Assembly: GCA_910588975.1 (NCBI GenBank)
Contig: CAJUSE010000053.1
Span: 1 to 6,132 of the forward strand
DNA length: 6,132 bases
From: an uncultured Oscillospiraceae bacterium
Lineage (GTDB): Bacteria > Bacillota > Clostridia > Oscillospirales > Oscillospiraceae
Direction: 5' to 3'
Positions 1 through 5,334 of this stretch are shown one piece after another (the first letter of the stretch is position 1; the number at the start of each line of letters is the position of its first letter). The notes below the pieces were generated by a model that saw only the letters and a program-made list of their open reading frames with translations, was not told the origin of the DNA and made no database searches. The translations under genes and the position numbers were made by a program.

Positions 1-1262
1 GCGCCGCACTCCAGCCGCTTGGCGATGTAGCCCTCGTGGTAGACCTCGGCCACATGACCGGTGGCCAGGCCGATCTGGTTGCCGTAGGAGGAGTAGCCCG
101 CCGCTGCCGTCTGGGCCAGCTTGCGCTGGGGCAGCTTGCCGGGCAGGGTGTCGGCCAGGGACTTTCGGGGGTCACCGCCGCCGGTGAAGCGCATGGCTTG
201 GTGGACGAAGGCCCGGCCGGAGAGGGGGTCCCGGATACAGCCGCCGATGCAGGTGGCGGCGCCGCCGAAGGGCTCGATCTCGGTGGGGTGGTTGTGGGTC
301 TCGTTCTTGAACATGAGCAGCCAGTCCTGCGCCTGGCCGTCCACGGTGGCCTTGACATGGATGGAGCAGGCGTTGATCTCCTCGCTCTCGTCCAGCTCGG
401 GCAGGCGGCCCTCCTTTTTTAGGGCCTTGGCCCCGATGGTGGCGATGTCCATAAGGGTCTGGGGCCGCTGGGCGGCCTTTTCGGGGCCGTAGACATCTTC
501 CCGGGCCTTCAGGTAGAGCTGGTAGGCGTCATTGACCACCGGGTCGTCAATTTGGATATTCTCCAGGTGGGTGGAGAAGGTGGTGTGCCGGCAGTGGTCG
601 GACCAGTAGGTGTCCACCACCCGAATCTCGGTGATGGTGGGGTCCCGGCCCTCCTCGTTTTTGAAGTAGTTCTGGAGGAATTTCAAATCGTCCAGGTCCA
701 TGGCAAGGCCCAGCTGGCCCAGGAGAGCCTCCAGGGCGGGCTCGTCCATGGCAGTGAAGCCGGTGACGGTGGCCACCATGTCGGGCTGGGCATGGTCGAT
801 TTGGAGAGTCTGGGGCAGGTCCAGCTCGGCCTGGCGACTCTCCACCGGGTTGATGACGTAGTTCTGGATGGCTTTCACGTCGGCATCGGTGAGCTTGCCA
901 TAGAGGGCGTAGACCTTGGCCGAGCGGACGGTGGGCCGCTCGCCCTGGCTCAAAAGCTGGATACACTGGCTGGCCGAATCGGCCCGCTGGTCAAACTGAC
1001 CGGGAAGGGGCTCCACGGCAAAGACGGCGGCGGCCCCGGTGGTGTCAATGTCCTCGCCCGTCAGATCCAGCTGGGGCTCGGAAAAAACGGTGTCCACGGC
1101 GTAGTCAAAGAGGGTCTTGTCCAGCCCCTCGGCATCGTAGCGGTTCCACAGCTTGACCTCCTCCAGGCCGGTGATGCCCAGAAAAGAGCGGCAGTCAGAG
1201 AGCAGGGAGGCACACTCGGGGTTCAGCCCGGGACGCTTGGTGACAAAGATACGATAGACCAT
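1..1262 (-). CDS. purL: Phosphoribosylformylglycinamidine synthase, long form, 3'-truncated by window
   Basis: Step 4: converts FGAR to FGAM using ATP and glutamine. The first 420 residues are in the window, with no stop or frameshift, and the rest lies to the left. It starts ATG at 1262 (MVYRIFVTKRPGLNPEC), with AAGGAG nine bases upstream in the end of purD. The first ~200 residues correspond to the PurS-like N-terminal and linker regions found in the long single-chain type. Then come TEIRVVDTYWSDHCRHTTF (SDHCRHT at 221-227), FKNETHNHPTEIEPFGGAATCIGG (318-341) and KLPQRKLAQTAAGGYSSYGNQIGLATG (376-402), diagnostic of the first FGAM synthase domain. The N-terminal extension implies the ~1,240-residue clostridial form with its own C-terminal glutaminase, so separate purS and purQ would not be needed. 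That C-terminal part is not visible here. Confidence 0.96.
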   Translation of the reverse strand, partial: MVYRIFVTKRPGLNPECASLLSDCRSFLGITGLEEVKLWNRYDAEGLDKTLFDYAVDTVFSEPQLDLTGEDIDTTGAAAVFAVEPLPGQFDQRADSASQCIQLLSQGERPTVRSAKVYALYGKLTDADVKAIQNYVINPVESRQAELDLPQTLQIDHAQPDMVATVTGFTAMDEPALEALLGQLGLAMDLDDLKFLQNYFKNEEGRDPTITEIRVVDTYWSDHCRHTTFSTHLENIQIDDPVVNDAYQLYLKAREDVYGPEKAAQRPQTLMDIATIGAKALKKEGRLPELDESEEINACSIHVKATVDGQAQDWLLMFKNETHNHPTEIEPFGGAATCIGGCIRDPLSGRAFVHQAMRFTGGGDPRKSLADTLPGKLPQRKLAQTAAAGYSSYGNQIGLATGHVAEVYHEGYIAKRLECG

Positions 1263-1265
1263 GGT

Positions 1266-2540
1266 TTATTTCTCCTTCCCGGCCTGGAGAGCCCGCTGGC
1301 CGATGTCCTTGCGGCAATAGGCCCCCTCAAAGCTGACCCCCTGGGTCAGCCGGTAGGCCTCCTCAATGGCCTGGGGCAGGGTGGGGGCGGTGGCGGTGAC
1401 CCCCAGGACCCGGCCGCCCGAGGTGACCAGCACCCCGTTCTGGAGTTTGGCCCCGGCCACGTAAGTGTGCTGGGCGGTCTCCTCGGTCATGGTGATGGGG
1501 AAGCCGGTGGCATACTTGGTGGGGTAGCCCTGGGAGGCCACCACCACACAGCAGGCGCTGCCGGTGTCAAACTCCACGGGGGTATCCTTCAGAGTGCCCT
1601 TGGTGGTGGCCTGCATGACGGTGAGCAGGTCGCTTTTTAGCAGGGGGAGGACCACCTGGGTCTCCGGGTCACCGAAGCGGCAGTTGTACTCAATGACCTT
1701 AGGCCCCTTGGGGGTGAGCATAAGCCCGAAGTAGAGGCAGCCCTTGAAGGGCCGGCCCTCGGCCTTCATGGCGGCAATGGTGGGCAGGAAAATGGTCTCC
1801 ATACACTCCTTGGCGATGGCCTCGGTGTAATAGGGATTGGGGGCAATGGTGCCCATGCCGCCGGTGTTGGGACCGGTGTCGCCGTTGCCGATGCGCTTGT
1901 GGTCCATGGAGGAGACCATGGGAACCACCGTCTCTCCATCGGTGAAGGAGAGGACGGAGACCTCGGGGCCGGTGAGGAACTCCTCAATGACCACCTTGCT
2001 GCCCGACTCGCCAAAGACCTTGTCCTCCATCATGGACTTTACGGCCTCCTTGGCCTCGTCAATGGTCTGGGCGATGATGACCCCCTTGCCAAGAGCCAGG
2101 CCGTCGGCCTTGACCACGATGGGGGCAGACTGCCCCTCCAGATAGGCCAGGGCGGCGGCCATGTCGGTGAAGGTCTCGTAAGCGGCGGTGGGGATGTGGT
2201 ACTTCTTCATCAGATCCTTGGAAAAGGCCTTGCTGGCCTCAATGATGGCGGCCGCCTTGTTGGGGCCGAAGCAGGGGATGCCCGCCGCCGTGAGGGCGTC
2301 CACCGCCCCCAGAGCAAGGGGGTCGTCGGGGGCCACCACAGCGTAGTCGATGCCGTGGGAGGTGGCAAAGGCCACCTGCTTTTCAATGTCCTTGGCCCCG
2401 ATCTCGGGGACACAAATGGCATCGGAGGCCATGCCCCCATTACCGGGCAGGGCGTAAATGGTCTCCACAGCGGGGTTTTCCTTCAGCTTTTTGATGATGG
2501 CGTGCTCACGGCCACCGCTGCCGATGACGAGGAGATTCAT
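1266..2540 (-). CDS. purD: Phosphoribosylamine-glycine ligase (GAR synthetase)
   Basis: Step 2 of purine synthesis: ATP-dependent joining of phosphoribosylamine and glycine to form GAR. The protein is 424 residues, the usual PurD length, with the ATP-grasp fold. The N-terminal domain opens LLVIGSGGREHAI (3-15) and contains VVAPDDPLALG (68-78) and FGPNKAAA (91-98). The ATP-grasp core has APIVVKADGLALGKGVI (139-155), VIEEFLTGPEVSVLSF, KRIGNGDTGPNTGGMG (215-230) and the metal-binding EYNCRFGDPETQ (284-295). The C-terminal domain contains TSGGRVLGVTA and CRKDIGQRAL. EYNC replaces the EFNA of many family members. The start is ATG at 2540 by its Shine-Dalgarno, not the in-frame GTG nine bases upstream. 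The gene is preceded by the hairpin-rich gap and ends three bases before purL, whose Shine-Dalgarno lies in the last purD codons, so these two are probably translated as a unit. Confidence 0.97.
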   Translation of the reverse strand: MNLLVIGSGGREHAIIKKLKENPAVETIYALPGNGGMASDAICVPEIGAKDIEKQVAFATSHGIDYAVVAPDDPLALGAVDALTAAGIPCFGPNKAAAIIEASKAFSKDLMKKYHIPTAAYETFTDMAAALAYLEGQSAPIVVKADGLALGKGVIIAQTIDEAKEAVKSMMEDKVFGESGSKVVIEEFLTGPEVSVLSFTDGETVVPMVSSMDHKRIGNGDTGPNTGGMGTIAPNPYYTEAIAKECMETIFLPTIAAMKAEGRPFKGCLYFGLMLTPKGPKVIEYNCRFGDPETQVVLPLLKSDLLTVMQATTKGTLKDTPVEFDTGSACCVVVASQGYPTKYATGFPITMTEETAQHTYVAGAKLQNGVLVTSGGRVLGVTATAPTLPQAIEEAYRLTQGVSFEGAYCRKDIGQRALQAGKEK

Positions 2541-2548
2541 GATGGGCA

Positions 2549-2553
2549 CTCCT
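2549..2553 (-). promoter_or_regulatory. purD ribosome binding site, decides the start
   Basis: AGGAG (within AAAAGGAG) sits eight bases before ATG at 2540. An in-frame GTG at 2549 would lengthen the protein by three residues, but it overlaps the final G of the Shine-Dalgarno and so cannot be served by it. The ATG also gives the MNLLVIGSGGREHA opening expected for PurD. The ATG at 2540 is therefore taken as the start. Confidence 0.85.
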
Positions 2554-2574
2554 TTTCTGATGTGATGATACGGC

Positions 2575-2596
2575 GGGCCGGTGAGGGTACCGGCCC
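2575..2596 (-). other. Perfect GC-rich hairpin upstream of purD
   Basis: GGGCCGGT and ACCGGCCC form an uninterrupted 8-bp stem around a 6-base loop. On the minus strand the hairpin ends about 21 bases before the purD Shine-Dalgarno. No T-run follows in either direction. It could limit backward 3'-exonuclease decay, define the 5' edge of a processed purD-purL message, or affect ribosome access to purD. None of these can be settled from sequence. Confidence 0.55.
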
Positions 2597-2605
2597 TTAT
2601 TGATT

Positions 2606-2669
2606 AAAAAATGGGGCCCCCGGCAAAACGATTGCCTCAGTTTTGCTGGGGAAACGAGAAACAGCAAAA
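2606..2669 (-). promoter_or_regulatory. Attenuator-like pair of mutually exclusive hairpins with T-run
   Basis: On the minus strand the first hairpin pairs TTTTGCTG (2669-2662) with CAGCAAAA (2648-2641), a perfect 8-bp stem with a 13-base loop. The second pairs CCCCAGCAAAAC (2651-2640) with GTTTTGCCGGGG (2629-2618), eleven of twelve positions matched (one A-C mismatch) with a 10-base loop. After six bases comes TTTTTT (2611-2606). Because CAGCAAAA is used by both, only one hairpin can form at a time, the logic of an antiterminator/terminator switch. The six-base spacer between stem and T-run is longer than in a canonical intrinsic terminator, and no leader peptide or known riboswitch motif was recognised, so regulation is a hypothesis. 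Confidence 0.4.
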
Positions 2670-2676
2670 TGAGCGA

Positions 2677-2698
2677 GCTTTCGGGCTTGCCCGGAAGC
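2677..2698 (-). other. Stem-loop after the AICAR formyltransferase gene
   Basis: On the minus strand GCTTCCGGG pairs with CCCGAAAGC around a CAAG loop, nine positions with one C-A mismatch. It lies 24 bases after the stop codon. No T-run follows directly, so it is not a standard terminator. It may protect the 3' side of the upstream message segment or be a first structural element of the intergenic region. Confidence 0.5.
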
Positions 2699-2722
2699 GA
2701 GGGATATGAAGCTTGTTTCGAG

Positions 2723-3901
2723 TTAGTGGTGAAACAGCCGCATCCCGGTGAAGGCCATGACGATACCGTACTTGTCGGCGGTGGCGATGACGTGGTCATC
2801 CCGGATGGAGCCGCCGGGCTCGGCGATGAAGCTGACGCCGCTCTTCCGGGCCCGCTCCACATTGTCGCCGAAGGGGAAGAAGGCATCGCTGCCCACGGTG
2901 ACCCCGGTCTGTTTGGCGATCCATTCCTTCTTCTCAGCGGGAGTAAGGGGCTCGGGCCGGACGGCGAAGGTCTGCTGCCACACGTCGTCCCCCAGCACAT
3001 CCTCCCACTCCTCGGAGATATAGATGTCGATGGCGTTGTCCCGGTCGGCCCGGCGGATGTTGGGGACGAACTGAAGGCCCAGCACCTTGGGGTGGTGGCG
3101 CAGCCACCAGATGTCGGCCTTGTTGCCCGCCAGCCGGGTACAGTGGATGCGGCTCTGCTGGCCGGCCCCCACGCCGATGGCCTGGCCGTCCTTTACATAG
3201 CACACCGAGTTGGACTGGGTGTACTTCAGGGTGATGAGGGAGACGATCATATCGATCTTGGCCCCCTCGGGCAGGTCCTTGTTGGCGGTGACGATGTTCT
3301 GGAGTAGCTCGGGACCGATCTTGAAGTCGTTGTGGCCCTGCTGGAAGGTGACGCCGAACACGTCCTTGAACTCCTGGGGAGCGCAGACATAGTCGGGGTC
3401 CACCTGAACCACGTTATAGCCGCCCTTCTTCTTGCTCCGCAGGATCTCCAGGGCCTCCTCGGTATAGCCTGGGGCGATGACACCGTCGGAAACTTCGGCC
3501 TTCAGGTACTGAGCGGTGGCGGCGTCGCAGACATCGGAGAGGGCAGCCCAGTCGCCGTAGGAACTGAGCCGGTCGGTGCCCCGGGCCCGGATGTAGGCGC
3601 AGGCGATGGGGGAGAGCTGGGCGTCGGGCTCCACAAAGTACATCTGCCGCTCTACGTCGCTCAGGGGCTTGCCCACGGCGGCGCCGGCAGGGGAGACGTG
3701 CTTGAAGCTGGCGGCCGAGGGCATCCCGGTGGCCTCCTTCAGCTCCTTGACCAGCTGCCAGGAGTTGAGGGCATCCAGGAAGTTGATATAACCCGGCTTG
3801 CCGTTGAGGACGGTGACAGGCAGCTCGCTGCCGTCCCGCATGAAGATCTTCGAGGGCTTCTGGTTGGGATTACAGCCGTACTTCAGTTCCAATTCAGTCA
3901 T
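2723..3901 (-). CDS. purH: Stand-alone AICAR formyltransferase (PurH transformylase domain only, ATIC-like)
   Basis: Catalyses step 9: formylation of AICAR to FAICAR with 10-formyltetrahydrofolate. At 392 residues it covers only the transformylase half of bifunctional PurH (usually about 510-590 residues). The N-terminal cyclohydrolase domain is absent and appears to be replaced by the adjacent PurO-type gene. The sequence starts ELELKYGCNPNQKPSKIF and includes VLNGKPGYINFLDALNSWQL, then ASFKHVSPAGAAVG with the catalytic Lys-His pair at K67-H68. It continues through KYTQSNSVCYVKDGQAIGVG, AGQQSRIHCTRLAG, WWLRHHP and SDAFFPFGDN, ending RLFHH. From memory this follows the C-terminal domain of human ATIC (about residues 200-592) almost colinearly, including SPAG where E. 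coli-type PurH has NPCG. The start at 3901 has AGGAGGGG just upstream, inside the previous gene. The 182-bp hairpin-rich gap follows the stop. Confidence 0.95.
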   Translation of the reverse strand: MTELELKYGCNPNQKPSKIFMRDGSELPVTVLNGKPGYINFLDALNSWQLVKELKEATGMPSAASFKHVSPAGAAVGKPLSDVERQMYFVEPDAQLSPIACAYIRARGTDRLSSYGDWAALSDVCDAATAQYLKAEVSDGVIAPGYTEEALEILRSKKKGGYNVVQVDPDYVCAPQEFKDVFGVTFQQGHNDFKIGPELLQNIVTANKDLPEGAKIDMIVSLITLKYTQSNSVCYVKDGQAIGVGAGQQSRIHCTRLAGNKADIWWLRHHPKVLGLQFVPNIRRADRDNAIDIYISEEWEDVLGDDVWQQTFAVRPEPLTPAEKKEWIAKQTGVTVGSDAFFPFGDNVERARKSGVSFIAEPGGSIRDDHVIATADKYGIVMAFTGMRLFHH

Positions 3902-3903
3902 GA

Positions 3904-4608
3904 TTACCCCTCCTGATGCTTGTTGATGATGGCGGTATCGGTCTTACCAGAGGTGAGCTCGATCGTACGGACAAACAGGGAGACCTTGTTGTCTTTGTTG
4001 AGGGCGGCCCAGACCTTCTGGGCCAGCTCGCCGGCGGTCTCGTTGCCGAAGGAGATGGCCCGGGGCTCGCCGTGGAAGGCGGGGAGAGGGGAGCCATCGG
4101 TCTCGTAGGTGGAGATAAAGTGGCCCACGCCATTGAGACCGGCGTATTCAAAGGTATACCGGTCGCAGGCAGAGCCGGCGGGGTCGGCGGCCTTGAGGAT
4201 GGACAGCTTGTAGCTGCCATCGCCCGCCACAAGGCCGGAGATGCGGGAGGTCCAGTTGGGGCCGTCGGGCTCGAACTCCCGGGTGCGCAGGGCATCCTCG
4301 AAGCTCTTGCCCTGGGCCAGGAAGTCCCGGATGGTATCGGTCTGGTCGCCGTTGGTGACGATGGTGGTCTGGCCCAGCACCCGCACCGGGTGGTAGATGA
4401 TGAGGGAGGGATCGGTCATTTTGCTCTCGTCAAAGGCCCTGGTGCGGATGCCGTCCTCGGTGGTCTCAAAGACCCGGTTGCGGCTGTTTTCGCTGCGGCC
4501 CATGATGAAGTAGACCATGACGGCCCGCTGGCCGTCAGCGGAGCGGCCCAGGGCGATGCCCCGGCCAGGGTAGACGTTCTCAGAAAGCAGCTTGTAAAAA
4601 TCAGTCAT
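3904..4608 (-). CDS. purO: IMP cyclohydrolase, PurO type
   Basis: Predicted to carry out the last step of IMP synthesis, dehydrating and closing FAICAR to IMP. The protein is 234 residues and unrelated in sequence to the MGS-like cyclohydrolase domain of ordinary PurH. The N-terminal stretch YPGRGIALGRS (13-23) and MGRSENSRNR (36-45) resemble the archaeal PurO signature (GR-x-VG-x(n)-SSRSFPNR), placing it in the IMP cyclohydrolase-like family (Pfam PF07826 as I recall it, NTN-hydrolase-like fold). Further support comes from TNGDQTD (85-91), EPDGPNWTSRISG (113-125) and the tight link to an AICAR formyltransferase gene that lacks a cyclohydrolase domain. The start is ATG at 4608 with AAGGAGG seven bases upstream. 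The stop is two bases before the next ATG, and that gene's Shine-Dalgarno lies within the last codons here. Function rests on family resemblance and context. The symbol purO is borrowed from the archaeal gene. Confidence 0.88.
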   Translation of the reverse strand: MTDFYKLLSENVYPGRGIALGRSADGQRAVMVYFIMGRSENSRNRVFETTEDGIRTRAFDESKMTDPSLIIYHPVRVLGQTTIVTNGDQTDTIRDFLAQGKSFEDALRTREFEPDGPNWTSRISGLVAGDGSYKLSILKAADPAGSACDRYTFEYAGLNGVGHFISTYETDGSPLPAFHGEPRAISFGNETAGELAQKVWAALNKDNKVSLFVRTIELTSGKTDTAIINKHQEG

Positions 4609-4631
4609 ATATGCTCCTCCTTATGCGTGTG

Positions 4632-4699
4632 CGGGCGGGTTTGGAACCTACCCCTACAAGACGTTTGCGTTGTGTAGGGACAGGTTCAAGACCCGCCCG
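4632..4699. repeat. Imperfect inverted repeat, REP/MITE-like palindromic element
   Basis: The 99-bp gap between purN and the cyclohydrolase gene is mostly filled by a 68-bp imperfect palindrome. The left arm (4632-4659) begins cgggcgggt and ends ccctacaa. The right arm (4670-4699), read as its reverse complement, gives the same outer cgggcgggt, a shared gaacct core, ccctac, and a 2-base insertion before aa; only a few bases differ. The central loop is 10 bases (4660-4669). Each arm is itself weakly palindromic (gggcgggtt against aacctaccc). No run of T follows on the minus strand, so this is not a standard intrinsic terminator. It ends shortly before the Shine-Dalgarno of the next gene. I recall similar GGGCGGGTT...CCCTACAA units being dispersed in many gut clostridial genomes, but that is memory and was not checked here. 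Confidence 0.8.
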
Positions 4700-4707
4700 A
4701 AGGCCCT

Positions 4708-5334
4708 TTAGGGAAGAATGTCCACCCGCCGGCCCTCCACCTTCAGCTTGCCCTGACAGAACAGGGCCACGGCCTGGGGCAGCAGCTTCCATTCAGCCTG
4801 CTCCATGACCCGCTTTTGCAGGACCTCGGGGGTGTCGCCGGGCAGAATGTCCACCGCCTTTTGCAGGATGATGGGCCCCTCGTCAGCCCCCTCGTTGACA
4901 AAGTGGACGGTGGCGCCGGTGACCTTCACCCCCCGCTCCAGCGCCCGCTCGTGGACGGTAAGGCCGTAGAAGCCCTTGCCGCAGAAAGCGGGGATGAGGG
5001 AGGGGTGGATGTTGATGATACGGTTTTCAAAGCAGCGGACAAAGTGCTCGTCCAGAATGGACAAAAACCCGGCCAGTACCACAAGGCCGATATCCCGCTT
5101 TTGAAGCTCCTCTACCAATGCAGCGCAGAAGGCGGCGGTGTCGGGGTAGTCCTTCTTGCGGACGGTGATGTCCTCCACACCTGCCTTGGCGGCCCGCTCC
5201 AGGGCGTAGGCCCCGGGCACGTTGGAGACCACTACAGCAATTTCGCCGTTGGGGATGTCTCCCCGGGCCTGGGCGTCCAGCAGAGCCTGGAGGTTGGTGC
5301 CGCCGCCTGAGACCAGAACTGCGATCTTGGTCAC
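4708..5334 (-). CDS. purN: Phosphoribosylglycinamide formyltransferase (GAR transformylase, 10-formyl-THF dependent)
   Basis: Step 3 of the pathway: transfers the formyl group of 10-formyltetrahydrofolate to GAR, giving FGAR. The protein is 208 residues, normal for PurN. It has the N-terminal phosphate-binding segment VLVSGGGTNLQALL (about residues 7-19), the catalytic NIHPSLIPAF motif with N108 and H110, and a GADEGPII segment with D151. These match the Asn/His/Asp triad known from E. coli PurN. The start codon is GTG at 5334. It overlaps the purM stop by four bases (GTGA), and the local Shine-Dalgarno match is weak, so translational coupling to purM is likely. It ends in TAA, after which comes the inverted repeat at 4632-4699. 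The glycine-rich loop and the FCGKGFYG segment after the catalytic motif rule out the formate-dependent enzyme PurT, an ATP-grasp protein. Confidence 0.97.
   Translation of the reverse strand: MTKIAVLVSGGGTNLQALLDAQARGDIPNGEIAVVVSNVPGAYALERAAKAGVEDITVRKKDYPDTAAFCAALVEELQKRDIGLVVLAGFLSILDEHFVRCFENRIINIHPSLIPAFCGKGFYGLTVHERALERGVKVTGATVHFVNEGADEGPIILQKAVDILPGDTPEVLQKRVMEQAEWKLLPQAVALFCQGKLKVEGRRVDILP

Larger units (their letters stand above)
2541..2722 (-). other. Hairpin-rich intergenic region within the operon
   Basis: This is the longest non-coding stretch in the window, between the formyltransferase stop and purD. No plausible small gene is seen. Read on the minus strand it holds, in order: a 9-bp stem with one mismatch and CAAG loop (2698-2677); two overlapping alternative hairpins that share one arm (2669-2641 or 2651-2618); a run of six T (2611-2606); a perfect 8-bp GC-rich hairpin (2596-2575); and the purD Shine-Dalgarno. 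I looked for a promoter and found no convincing -35/-10 pair. The arrangement suggests RNA-level control or mRNA processing between the upstream and downstream halves of the operon, but this is inference. Confidence 0.6.

Noticed and set aside
552..1640. Plus-strand 362-codon open frame
   Set aside because: It lies antisense to purL and purD, which are full of family motifs. It is glycine/valine/leucine-rich without recognisable domains, as expected for a shadow frame in GC-rich DNA.
2541..2549. Upstream GTG start for purD giving a protein three residues longer
   Set aside because: The GTG overlaps the Shine-Dalgarno itself. The ATG at 2540 has ideal spacing and the usual PurD N-terminus.
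2597..2630. Possible promoter for purD (TTGCCG and an AT-rich stretch around the T-run)
   Set aside because: With a 17-base spacer the -10 position reads TCAATA, a poor match. No better hexamer pair was found.
1899..3307. Two plus-strand frames (1899-2603 and 2600-3307) spanning the purD-formyltransferase gap
   Set aside because: Both are mostly antisense to clearly identified genes. The short parts in the gap have no motif or convincing start.
3916..4677. Plus-strand 253-codon open frame
   Set aside because: It is antisense to the cyclohydrolase gene and runs into the inverted repeat. No family motif is seen and its composition is that of a shadow frame.
4609..4707. Intrinsic terminator after purN
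   Set aside because: The inverted repeat is strong but has no T-run after it on the minus strand, and an operon gene with a strong ribosome binding site follows at once.
4601..4808. Short frames on both strands over the repeat (RAGLEP-like peptides)
   Set aside because: The peptide text is simply the translated palindrome, nearly the same on both strands, plus the purN end in the wrong frame. It is not a gene.
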